From Zelopaecilomyces penicillatus (taxonomy: Eukaryota; Ascomycota; Sordariomycetes; Hypocreales; Pseudodiploosporaceae), in assembly GCA_005765155.1 (NCBI GenBank), contig VCCP01000004.1, forward strand, positions 2,418,001 through 2,482,000: a DNA stretch of 64,000 bases, read 5' to 3'. Shown one piece after another: positions 19,459-29,705 of this stretch. Below the pieces are notes generated by a model, which made no database searches, was not told where the DNA came from, and worked only from the letters and a program-made list of their open reading frames with translations. Position 1 is the first letter of the stretch, and every line of letters starts with the position of its first letter. A program made the translations under genes and the position numbers.

Positions 19459-21875
19459 TTGGATAATATTGTGTTATTGCCTGTTGGAAAGAGAGGTTTG
19501 GTCAATCAATGGCGGGTGGATCGAGAACTGGGGTGGATTTCTCTGATATCCAAATCATAAACCCTCGAGGCAACCTCACAAAGCCATGCTGCCAGAATTT
19601 TTTTCTGATCCCAGTCAACTCGATTATCGATAAGTGATAAGTAGCCGAAGCGGGGCTGTTTATGTGGGCATGTGGGGCGTTGCCAGTGGACGGTCCAGGC
19701 TTGTCAGGGGAGGGGACCGTCTGAAGTTGGAGGGGTGAGAGCACTATGCATGTTACAGCCCACAGGTGCAGTACAGTGATAGTGGTACACGGGTACCAGG
19801 TCAAGTAATGGTTTCAACGGGCTGTGTGTGTGCGACAAGTACCATAATAAGCTGTGTTGGCCCTTGCCTGGTGCTTTCGAGAGCTGACGCCACAAGGAAG
19901 ACGCAACACTGCCTATTCTCGTATCTAGTGGGCGTGGAAATGGCATGTTTGACTTGTCTCCCAAGCCGCTCCTGGGCTGGCATTGGCATTGGCATTTCCG
20001 GCGGATGCCGCGCGAGTCGTGGCGCACATCCCGAAGGTGTTCGACTCGAGGTTTAGACTTTGAGTTATCCGCCCTCTAAGGGAAGAACCGCAAGATGATG
20101 AACCAACATGACACTTACGCGGTCTAGTGACGATGTGGCGTCCTGTTGCAGTGGGCGCTATAATTACCTTAGTACCTTACTTAGTGAGTGTAAGGTGAGT
20201 TTGCAGCCACTAAGCATGTCTTGTCTCTCCAAGGTACAGGTACCTCAGTACTAAGGTACTACCTAGGTAGGCACGTACACAAGGCATGAGGGTCAGCCGG
20301 TCCAGAATTAGTAGAAAAGATTAGACAGCGAGTGCCGGCCGAAACGTTATGGATGGACAACAAGGAGGTCACCCTCATTTGCCAGAGTGTGGTTCTGTCC
20401 AGAAAGCAGGAAGTAGAAGAACAAGGAATTGATCAGCGATTGCACAGTCATGATTGGCTTCAATGGAGCAATAATCAACTTGCGGTTCGGGCCCTAATTA
20501 TCACGCATATCTTATGTGTAAGCCAACAACGCAACCATGTTGTATTTATACTGGATCCATCATTCCAGCGTCGCAGCCATTGATTGATTTCTCATGACGA
20601 GGTTGCGCAAAACGCCCCCTCCCTTTGCCACGCAGAAAGCAGTTGGTCCACAATAGGAGCGCAAGTTTCTTGGCTATTCTCTCCACTCCCATGCCTTCAT
20701 TTCATTTAATAACAGCAAGCTTAACCTGTGATCTGTAGAGTGAAACAGGATTAGAGGAATATGGGCAGACGCATTGGGAATAATGGTTAAGTTAGCATCT
20801 TTATCTAGGCTGTTAAGGTGTTATAGGTACACACGTAATACTTCGTTGCAACTACAACACAGTTGCAGTTGACAATTGGTGCTGCGTGCAGGCTCATCAC
20901 ATATCCATTGAAACAGACACAACACACGCACACACACATCTCTCATACGATGGAGCAACTAGCAGGCCATAGCAATTTACTCTGTGACACCAGTCATGAT
21001 ATTTCCACAATTGTCAACACACACCAAATATCTCAATCAACGGTGCGCGCACCTACACTGGGACACACACACACTCACACACACCTGGACAGTGTTATTA
21101 GTGACTGTGCTCAAAGCAAACAGACCTGAGACCGACCAGTGGTCTTCCTCGGCTGTCTGGCGCCACAGCATCGCAGGTCAGCAGGGAATACCGACGCCTG
21201 TAACCCAATCAACACCCACCACTTGGAGTAAGAAATGGCAGAGTTACAGCGGTTGGGCTGGCTCTTGTTCGCTAACTGCAGTAGCTGGAGAGCTAGTAAA
21301 GTCCCGTCTCCAGGGCTGGCTGCAGCGGGTTACACCTGTTGGCAGGCAGTGGAGTGGTGGAGTGGAAGAGTGGCAAGCTGGACATGCCGCCCGGGCCTTT
21401 GCTAGCGCCTCCAACGCCCCCACCCACGACGAGGCAGCTAGCGGCAACGCCATGGCTTTCGTCACGTGTCCCATGGTTCTCGACGAATCCAAAGTCTCGC
21501 CCACAGTCCAAGACTCCGCATCCAGCCCACTCCCTCACATTCGTCCCGACCACAGCAACGCTGCTATTTTGCCCTTGTTTCGCCCGGGCACCCATGCAGA
21601 CCCCAGAGGGCCTGTTGACCGCTTTCTGCTGTTATTGCACGCAGACTGCAGCAACCATCACATTTCTCAGCCGCTTTCTCTCCTCTTCCTATCCACTCCT
21701 ATTCATTCTCATCGCCCCTCAACCCAGCGACAAGACCTTGACGTCTGCATTTTCGGATAGCCGCCCGACAAATCTGCGATAAATTTTTTCTGCGAGTCTT
21801 CGCCATCGTCGCCCTTGCAGCAGCTTGCAGTGGGTGTCAACTGGCCGATTGCAGTTGCCGTGGGTTTGGTTTACC
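19459..21875. other. 2.4-kb divergent intergenic region between nop13 and sts1
   Basis: Between divergent genes, so both promoters should lie here. Positions 20161-20275 contain clustered TACC/GGTA palindromes (see the repeat entry). Positions 21066-21085 are CA-rich. A 258-codon frame is open at 20984-21760, but its composition and its position in the upstream region argue against coding. The segment from 21660 on is pyrimidine-rich and is likely the sts1 leader. Confidence 0.45.
20161..20275. repeat. Inverted repeat with TACCTTAGTAC arms and CCTAGG/GGTACC palindromes
   Basis: Arms TACCTTAGTAC (20165-20175) and GTACTAAGGTA (20248-20258) are exact reverse complements across a 72-nt loop. They are followed by ACTACCTAGGTAG and flanked by AGGTACAGGTACC. 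Motifs of this type are common low-complexity elements in hypocrealean intergenic DNA (from general knowledge). Function is unknown. Confidence 0.6.
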
Positions 21876-22857
21876 ATGAACGTGCTCCTTTCGCCACAGG
21901 TCCCAGTCTTCCCCCATCAATACGAAAACCACCATCTTTCCCAGCGAAGCCGTAAGTCTGCGATCAAAGGCTGCAGCCCCTGGCTCTGTCTTGTTTGATG
22001 TTGACTCGAACCGTGAACTGACAATTCTGCCCTTAGTCTCACCTATTCACAACATGGGAAATCGAAAACGAAAGGCCGATGAGGATGGAGACGAGGCCAT
22101 GTCCCCAATGAGCTCGCCCGCCGTTGCCGCACGACAACTTGTTCGCCCATCGAAGAAGGTGCGATCCAACGATGTCATCGGACGACCACTTCCCTTGCCA
22201 CGGCTCCTTGAGACTCTCGACATAACGCAGTTGCGGACTGTTCTAGGGCGTATATGCGAACGTCATCCAGAAATCGGCCAAGAAGTAGTTGCTGGTGCGC
22301 CTCGCCCTACAGTGACGTCGGCGTTGGATGTATTGCAGGGTTACCAGGACAAACTCAAAGCCGCCATCCCCTACGGCGAGAGCAGTGCAGAATACACATA
22401 CTATCGGATCAAAGATTCCTTGGTCGCTCTAATAGACGCCCTATCCGACTTCACACCACAGTTCCTCCCGCCGAACGAGACGCAACCTACCAAATCGCTC
22501 CAATTCTTGGATGAAGCCACCAAACTAATTCATGAACTCCCAGACTGGGAACCGCAAACCTACCGACATCACAAGGAAAATGCATACGAAGATATCTCTA
22601 AAGCCTGGGCCTTGGTAATCAACGAAGCGGCGAAACGAGGTGGAGGTTTTAATTTGCATTCAGGCGGATGGGATCAAATACTGTCACGGCATAACGAGCA
22701 ATCAAATGGACGACTCAACAGTGCAATCTCGGCCATGGCCAATAGTGTTGGTTGGATGGGGCCCAATGAGTCGGGTAATTCGTCCGACCAAAACTCGATT
22801 CTGAACCAGCTCATGTCGGGCACATACGGGGCCCCTGTGCGTGTGGGACCTTGGTAA
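21876..22857 (+). CDS. sts1: Tethering factor for nuclear proteasome STS1/Cut8
   Basis: Cut8/STS1 tethers proteasomes to the nucleus and is needed for proper chromosome segregation. The model joins 21876-21951 to 22037-22857 across an 85-nt intron (GTAAGT donor, CTGAC branch, TTAG acceptor), giving 298 aa. The first exon encodes MNVLLSPQVPVFPHQYE then SLSPIHN, which matches the N-terminus I expect for fungal STS1. A shorter product could start at the in-frame ATG at 22054 (267 aa). Conserved features include nuclear-localisation-like RKRKADE, RPLPLPRLLETLD, ERHPEIG, PRPTVTSAL, LSDFTPQFLPPNE, AWALVINEAAKRGGG and the C-terminal LMSGTYG..VRVGPW. The family match is strong. Confidence 0.93.
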
Positions 22858-23778
22858 TACTGCCGGGAGATGGAGGGCTAGATATTGGCGCAACAACGAC
22901 CATGCTGGTTGGATTGAGACATTTCCGACATGTGACGACATTTCTTCATGACGACTTTCCCCTTTTGCATCATGGACAACTATAGACTTCGGCTCTGATT
23001 ACTCATGCACGGCGGGACGGATCGGCGTTTTACTACTTTTCTTTTTTAGTCTGCACTTCTTGATATCCCCTTTATTACACTCGAGGGCAGGAGGATCTCA
23101 ACCACACGGGTTCTGTAGTCAATTCCGATACCGGAATATGAGTACGACATTATTCATGTATGTATATACTTGGCATCCCATAACAGTGCCTTCGCAGAAG
23201 GCCAACAAAGTGATGCTTTTGCAACCCCTTATGTATACAGTCTTGTCAATTCTTAATGCATCCCCTGCTTCTTATTTTCGTTAAATGGCTTGTTTACACT
23301 GCATACCATGTTTGAATGACCAGAGCAAATTTGGCATCTTCCATCCCGTAACCTAAACTAAACGCACGAGGCAACCACCCATTAATATCAATCTGTCTAA
23401 ATACTTCTCCGTAAGTAGGTAAGACAGCATAGCCATCCCTTGACAGGGGCTACAGTGATCAGAAACTAGAGTGTGGGGTTGGTTCGGATGTTTCCGAATT
23501 TCCGTCGCACAAGTACTGCCCCAGTTGACGATGTTATGCAAGCATGTGGGGCAGCACTTTAGTCACGTGATGACCCGTTGCACCTGCCAGACGCGTCCCA
23601 TCAGGATACCGTCTGAACGCGACTTCCTGGGGTTGTTTGGGCAGATTCACCCGTAACGCTCCACATTGGACTGCTTAGAGACTTTATTGCAGCATTTGCA
23701 TCACTCAACTGGCTTGATCTTTGCTCTTAGATTTCTTTTCCCTTGTTCATGACGGAGTAGTCAAACCCATCGTCAGCC
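22858..23778. other. Intergenic between sts1 and rad52
   Basis: The first half is likely the sts1 3' UTR and the second half the rad52 promoter, which includes an ACGCGT box. No gene was seen. Confidence 0.45.
23591..23596. promoter_or_regulatory. MCB-like ACGCGT box upstream of rad52
   Basis: A palindromic ACGCGT lies 183 nt before the rad52 ATG. In yeasts this is the MluI cell-cycle box bound by MBF at G1/S genes, including DNA replication and repair genes. A single six-base match can occur by chance, so its role here is inference. Confidence 0.35.
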
Positions 23779-25482
23779 ATGCCTGCGTATGTTGTTCATC
23801 GTGCATTGTTGTATCCAGCAACATACTGACCACACCATCTATAGACCAGGCGATCAGCACAAGGCGTGGGCCAATCCCTTTGAGGATGTTAAGCCTCGGA
23901 TATCGGAATGGACCGCCAAAGATATTGCTACTATCTCATCACGACTCGATAAACAGCTTGGGCCGGAATACATCTCTTCACGCGCCGGTCCCGGAGGCTC
24001 GAGAGTGCATTACCTCACCGCTGAGAAATGCATAGGGCTTGCGAATGAGGTGTTTGGCTTCAACGGATGGTCATCATCAATACAGAATATCCAGGTTGAT
24101 TTCGCCGATGAGAACCCGCAAACCCAACGTGTCAGCATAGGATTGTCTGTCATCGTCCGCATCACTCTGCGAGACGGTACTTATCATGAGGATGTTGGGT
24201 ACGGGTCTATAGAAAACGCGAAATCAAAGGCAATGGGGTTTGAGAAAGCCAAGAAAGAAGGAACAACAGATGCCATGAAGCGGACATTGAGAAATTTTGG
24301 CAATGTGCTTGGCAACTGCATCTATGACCAGGACTATGTCAAACAGGTGACCAAGTTGAAGGCTCACCCGGTCAAAAAGTTTGATCAGGACAACCTACAT
24401 CGACATTCGGATTTTATGAGGAAAGACCTGACAAAGATTGAGCCAATAGGCAATACCAATGCCAACAGGAACACTGTGGGCAATGGCAGTGGTAATACCA
24501 GCATTACCGCCCCTTCTGGGGGGGTAAAGCCAGAGCCCATAGATTCCTTCGAGGATTTTCTCGGAGGTATGCTCTCATCTGATTCATTCGAAGAGATTGG
24601 CGCTGAACATTTGTAGAACTTGATGAGGCCGACTTTTGCGTTCCTGAAGATGGTCATCCTGACGAGATCATCTTACCGACGATAAATAATACTTCAAACA
24701 CCAACGACAGGCTTGCAATCAACGCACCATCTCATATGCAACAGCCAGCTGGTCAAGCCGCGAGACCCATACCGGCTAATCAAACCAAACAGACCCCACA
24801 TACACCAAGGCAGGGACCAATTGGTCCAAATGTTCAACATGACAGCCAGGCAGCTCCACCAGGTCGACCGCAACCGGCTGCCCACCCTCGGGACGCATCC
24901 AACAATGCTACGGCTACTTTCCAACCGCCACCTGCTCAGCAGGGAGGAAACCCATCTGAACCTGTAGCCTTTTTCTCAGCTAGGTCCGTGGCCAGCGCAT
25001 CAGATCAACCAGGCCAGGGTAACAATCAATCTGGACCCAAACAACTATTCAATCCCAAAGCCGAAAGCCCTTCGATTCGCAAAACTCCCGGAATAGATCA
25101 CACGTCTTCGAAGCCTCTTTCACGAAGTGGTCAACATGTTGCACCTCCCAGCAGCCAGTCCTCCGGCGCGCAGCCTGCTATTACAAGCAATTCTACACCT
25201 TTAAGACAATCTGTCAGTAGCTCCCAACTCGGTCGAGGAAATGTGCTGAATCCATCCTTGGATCATGCACGTCGGATAGGGGTGCCTGGCGGTCCTGGCA
25301 GCCCATTGTCAAACCGGAACTCGTATCGACCGCCGACTATGAAACGACCGCTCGGGGGCGAGGCAACTGGACCAAATGGGTCACGAACACCACTAGCTGA
25401 TATTCAATCCAATGCGAATGGCAATGCTGCTTCAGGATCCACGAATGGGCCGCTGGATGCTAAACGACAAAAGACGACATAA
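23779..25482 (+). CDS. rad52: DNA repair and recombination protein RAD52
   Basis: RAD52 mediates RAD51 loading and single-strand annealing in homologous recombination (nuclear). Exons are 23779-23786, 23845-24566 and 24617-25482, giving 531 aa. The first exon is only 8 nt (ATG CCT GC) and is spliced through a 58-nt GTATGT intron with a CTGAC branch site. The second intron (24567-24616) is 50 nt. The N-terminal DNA-binding and ring-forming domain is well conserved: LGPEYISSRAGPGG, VHYLTAEKCIGLANE, FGFNGWSS, EDVGYGSIENAKSK, EGTTDAMKR and LGNCIYD. The C-terminal half is Pro/Gln/Ser-rich, as usual. An FFSARS motif near residue 363 resembles the Rad51-binding FVTA-type motif of fungal RAD52. Confidence 0.95.
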
Positions 25483-26851
25483 TTTAAGAGGAAAAGGAAA
25501 CATTCATGACTGTGCCGGAGTAAGGAGTAAAATGCATTGTGTTTACTCAGCGATATGTCTTTCTTGTAAAGGTGGAGAAATACTAGGATTGGAATGTAGG
25601 ACTAGTCATGGATCTGTAAACTACATGCTAGCTGCTCATTCTCGCACCAATTAAGCTTCATTTGACAGTTCTGGGGGCGTTTTGATTGATACATGTTGCT
25701 GCATATAGCTGCAGTAGTAGAAAGGACACTGGTAGTACTTACCGTATATATATATATATATATATAATAGAAGCCTTTTAACGAGTCTATTTATTAAGTA
25801 TCTTACTTGGCAACGAACCAATAGTAGACACCAGCAAATAATATTGTGTCATCAGATGATGATGTTGAATCAGGGGATAGCATCTGTGAGCGAGGGAAGA
25901 GCTTGATGGTCCTATCCACACAGCTTACATTTCCTCCAGACATATCATTGTTCTATCCTCCTAATGTTAACCAGCCATCCTTGGAGCCACTGGTCGTGTC
26001 GATTGGTCAATTCCTACCACACTACCTTGACGTTGTCCCACTGGTGCATGGAGATGGTGAAGTTGAGCACATGGCTATCTATGCCGAAGAATTGGGTGGT
26101 TAGCTCGCTCTCACCAAGTTCTATAGGTAGTTTGGAAGCGCAGGACACAAGCGAGTACGACAGAAACGATTGCGATCATTTGAGGGGCTCTGAGCAGTTT
26201 CCTGTAGGACCGCCAGAAAGACATTAATCTCACGTACATGCAATTGCGCAAGTGAGCGAATGAGGAGTTTTGGGCAAGGCAGGACCAACTTTGGTCCGTC
26301 GCTTATCGTCAAGGGCTAGCTGTATGCATTTCCTTGATCCTACGTTACGATAAAAAGTAACCCTGCCCTGTAGTGTAGGCTTGTATTGTGTTCCACTACC
26401 TAATTTAAGTTAAGCTTCTTGATTATTTTCGTGTATAACAGGGCTGGTGGTGTTATTTGTGATTTGTATCCTTCCAGCTGAAAAGAAAACAGCAACGGGC
26501 ACTAACCGCCTTTGACACGGGTTACCCCCCCCCCCCGGTTGTGGGTGGAATTTTTTAGAACTGCGTCTAGAAGCAATATGGATCTGGTAGGAAGAGCGGC
26601 GGCTGCAATGTTACATTCGTAATGTTGCTTGCTTGTTGATATATGCAGCTGTGGCAAGCTGAAAGGCGAACCGCTGATACTAATGGCGACGAAGTCGATA
26701 ATTTTTTGGGGGTCGGGTCTATTGTTCGTAAGATGCAACAGCCTACTTATAGGCCACACTCCCATAACAGTATTCCCCTTTTGGCAAGAAGAGAGGCCGT
26801 TAATGTTGAAGCCAGTGGCCTGAGTATCTCCAACGGGCTCTCTTATCAACC
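25483..26851. other. 1.4-kb intergenic region with (TA)11 and a C12 tract
   Basis: Contains (TA)11 at 25745-25766 and a run of 12 C at 26525-26536. An 85-codon open frame at 25846-26103 starts with GTG and is not recognised. No supported gene. Confidence 0.5.
25745..25766. repeat. (TA)11 microsatellite
   Basis: Eleven uninterrupted TA units in intergenic DNA downstream of rad52. Confidence 0.9.
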
Positions 26852-27973
26852 ATGCGGCTCATCATCATCACTTCAGGCCTCGTCCTGGGTCTCTTTGGCT
26901 TCAGCTTCGCTCATCCATTTACCCCTCCAGTGGATGAGCTTGAGATCCTCGCCGGCCAGCACGTCATTTACTCTTACGACTACAAGGAGCCCCGTCCCCC
27001 CAGAGAACTCGTCGAGCTCACACGAGCAGGACTGGTCGGCGGTATCCTCCTCTACGATGTGCACGTGAATAAAGAAACACCGAAAGCTATGGCAGAGCTT
27101 CTGGCCGCCTATGAGGAGTCGCCTGCACGCCGTCTCCTCCAACGCAAAACGGGGAAGCTGACGTCGCTGCTCATCATGACGAACCAGGAGGGCGGCACAA
27201 TCTTCAAGGGGGTCAAGGAGTATGGACCAAACGAGACTGCGAGAGAGCTTGGCCAATCACCAAAGCATGGTGATGCTGGTACAAAGGCGGGCAAAGAGGC
27301 CACATATGGCCTCAAAGCGTACAACTTCAATGTCAATCTAGCGCCTGTCTTGGGCATCTACCGCGAGCCAGGTAATTTCCTCGACGAGTACGGTCGATCG
27401 TACGGAAACACGAGCAAGCAGGTCATCGACGTAGCAATCCCATTCATCAAAGCCCAGCGAGCTCGGGATATGCTCGTCTCCATCAAGCACTTCCCTGGTC
27501 TCGGAGCCGCCAAGAAAGAAGAAAACACCGACCTCGTCCCCGTAACGCTCAACATCCCCCTCCCCGAGCTTAAAACCATCGACACAGCACCATTCGCAGC
27601 AGCCATCAAAGCAGGCGTAGACATGGTCATGCCCTCTTGGGCCATCTACCCAGCCGTCGACAAACTACCCGCAGGGCTCAGCGAGATCTGGATGAAGACC
27701 TGGCTCCGAGGCCGGCTCGGGTTCCGGGGCGTCACCATCACGGAGGCGATGGAGGCCGGCTCCATACTGCCGTATGGCGATGTGTCGGCGAGGGCGAAGC
27801 TAGCGTTCAGGGCTGGCAATGATCTTATCTTGGCTAGTCAGCTCAATGTGACTGAGGGGGTAGAGATCCGGCAGACACTTGCGCGAGCGCTGAGGATGGG
27901 TGAGTTGAGCAGACGGGATTTTGAGGCGTCGACGAGGCGGGTTGCTGAGCTGAGGAGTCGGACCTGGAACTAG
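26852..27973 (+). CDS. Secreted glycoside hydrolase family 3 (NagZ-like) protein
   Basis: A 373-aa single-exon gene with a signal peptide (hydrophobic residues 3-20, likely cleavage after SFA before HPFTPP), so it is probably extracellular. The body is a GH3-type TIM barrel of the beta-N-acetylhexosaminidase/NagZ group: GLVGGILLYD, LLIMTNQEGG, NVNLAPVLGIYREPG, SYGNTSKQV, VSIKHFPGLG (about residue 212), GVDMVMPSW and LGFRGVTITEAM (about 295). There is no second GH3 domain. The NagZ pattern KHFPGHGD..DSH and the nucleophile Asp of (S/T)D are not kept here, where the sequence reads KHFPGLG..EENTD and TEA. Hydrolytic activity is therefore uncertain. It stands alone, without neighbours suggesting a pathway. 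Confidence 0.85.
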   Translation: MRLIIITSGLVLGLFGFSFAHPFTPPVDELEILAGQHVIYSYDYKEPRPPRELVELTRAGLVGGILLYDVHVNKETPKAMAELLAAYEESPARRLLQRKTGKLTSLLIMTNQEGGTIFKGVKEYGPNETARELGQSPKHGDAGTKAGKEATYGLKAYNFNVNLAPVLGIYREPGNFLDEYGRSYGNTSKQVIDVAIPFIKAQRARDMLVSIKHFPGLGAAKKEENTDLVPVTLNIPLPELKTIDTAPFAAAIKAGVDMVMPSWAIYPAVDKLPAGLSEIWMKTWLRGRLGFRGVTITEAMEAGSILPYGDVSARAKLAFRAGNDLILASQLNVTEGVEIRQTLARALRMGELSRRDFEASTRRVAELRSRTWN

Positions 27974-28657
27974 ATTTGTAGCATGGCATGAAAGCTCTGT
28001 TACATTTGTCAGGCATGTTGATTTCACATTGTGCCCAAGTCATTCGTGCAGTTCGTAGACACAAGGTTCTGTCATCCTCCTCCGTTGAAATCAGTCATAC
28101 CGGATTATAGTGGTACCACCACAGATAAAAAGCACCAAAGCTAAGCTACCATAGCGCTTCTATCGGCTGCATCTCCTCCCGTCTACCGATCCCTCCCCCA
28201 CAAGCCCACACTCCAGCGCCTCAAAGCCTAAATCCGGAGCCTTACAACAGCCCCAGCTCCAGGCGGCAGCTCCCACGCTAAGCTCTCCAGGGGGACAGTG
28301 GCGGCAGTGGCTTCAGGTCTCACTCCACTATAGCTTCCGTAGCTCCCAGGCAGCAGATCCCTTCGCTCTCCTTGCAAGTTCCGGCCCCGAGCGGAAACTC
28401 CCCTAACAAACAAACCCGAAAAAACAAAAGGTCTGGAAGCTAAACTGTAAATCTTGGAAACGCTATTTTTTGAACTAGGCAGACAAAAGGGCGAGGCTAT
28501 TGTTGTGAGTAGGTATATATATATAACGAGGAGGAAATCCGGATCTTGAAGGTCTTTGATTCTATCACACCACACTCAGCCATTGGAAACTCATATACAC
28601 AGTCCGCTCGCGCCAAACACTACCATCACTCAATCACCATATCTTCAAACATTCGCC
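27974..28657. promoter_or_regulatory. Intergenic and promoter of the DUF7704-like gene, with TATA element
   Basis: No gene was seen. A TATATATATATAA element at 28514-28526 lies about 135 nt before the next start codon and is a good TATA-box candidate. The sequence after it ends in a CA-rich leader. Confidence 0.5.
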
Positions 28658-29128
28658 ATGGCCACAAACACCGTCTCCCATGTCCCGGGCTTCTACAGCT
28701 TCTTCTTCAAGAACCTCGACCCCCTCATCGCCCTCTACGGCGTCTACCTCAACTTCATCGCCCCAGACCTAGCCGTCACCGCCATGGCCCCGCGCTCCCA
28801 GTACGACCCAGACCAGGTCTTTCTCTTCCACCAGAGCGGCGGCCTCGCCCTCGCTGTCGCCATTCTCTCCGCCGTCTTACCCCGATACTCAAAGGACCTC
28901 GGCGTCTGGAAGATCTTTCAGTTCTCGCTCCTGTTGTCCGACTTTGCTGGCTTGAGTGGTGTCTATAACGCACTCGCTCGCCAGGACAGGCTGCACCCTG
29001 CGTTGTGGACGTCGGATGATAAGGGCTGCGGTGGCACGTATGTGGCGATTACTTTGATTCGGCTGTTGTTTGTTCTTGGTGTTGGTTTTGGGACGCCAGC
29101 GACGGGTGCTGCTAAGAAGAAGGCCTAA
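28658..29128 (+). CDS. Small four-helix membrane protein, DUF7704-like
   Basis: A 156-aa single-exon gene starting at ATGGCC (28658). Four hydrophobic helices are predicted at about residues 11-33, 60-77, 88-105 and 128-146, separated by charged loops (APRSQYDPDQVF, PRYSKDLGVWK), with a basic AAKKKA tail. The size and the FYSFFFKNLDPLIALYG segment fit the fungal DUF7704 family of small integral membrane proteins. The family has no established function that I know of. Codon use shows strong C-ending bias, suggesting good expression (inference). Confidence 0.8.
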   Translation: MATNTVSHVPGFYSFFFKNLDPLIALYGVYLNFIAPDLAVTAMAPRSQYDPDQVFLFHQSGGLALAVAILSAVLPRYSKDLGVWKIFQFSLLLSDFAGLSGVYNALARQDRLHPALWTSDDKGCGGTYVAITLIRLLFVLGVGFGTPATGAAKKKA

Positions 29129-29705
29129 AATGAGTAGAAAGAGTATGGATTTTATGCGTGGGAGTTATATTCGTGTTTGCGCAGTATTAGCAGAAATTGT
29201 TCATAGCTAATTATTGAAACGTATATGATTTCCCCCAAATTGGGTATCCGTCATCTGTAACAGCGGGCTACCTGACATGGAAAGCGCAAGACTATGTGAA
29301 TTATTTCCATGTTACCATGCGACACACAATAATACAGAGTCTAAGAATGCAGCCATAGATGTGTTCTCTGAATTGGCCATAAACACCATTGCCTCTTCAA
29401 TCAGTCTTCCTGTCCACATTCAGCTACCTAAGGCTATAATACATTTCATGAATTTTCCCCAGCATGGTACATTTCAGCTTCAGTCAAACCATTTTACTCA
29501 TACAAATCTCAACGACTTGTTGCCAGGTCTCTGATGATAGCCTGGAGCACAAAGGGGAATAAGCAAAACAGTAACCCACCCCCCTATTTCTGTCCCTTAT
29601 TTGATACAGTCTGATACAAGATCATCAACTCAAATACACCAAAACATTGATGCTGTTGATAACCCCCTATCCACAACCAAGATTCGCGAGCTCATGGTAG
29701 TAACG
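29129..29705. other. Convergent 3' intergenic region
   Basis: A/T-rich spacer between convergent genes. It likely holds both 3' UTRs. No gene was seen. Confidence 0.45.

Noticed and set aside
20984..21760. 258-codon open frame upstream of sts1
   Set aside because: Low-complexity, Thr/His/Ser-rich translation with no domain; it starts in a CA repeat and lies in the expected promoter and leader of sts1.
25846..26103. 85-codon frame downstream of rad52
   Set aside because: Starts with GTG, with no ATG near the start, and no recognisable features.
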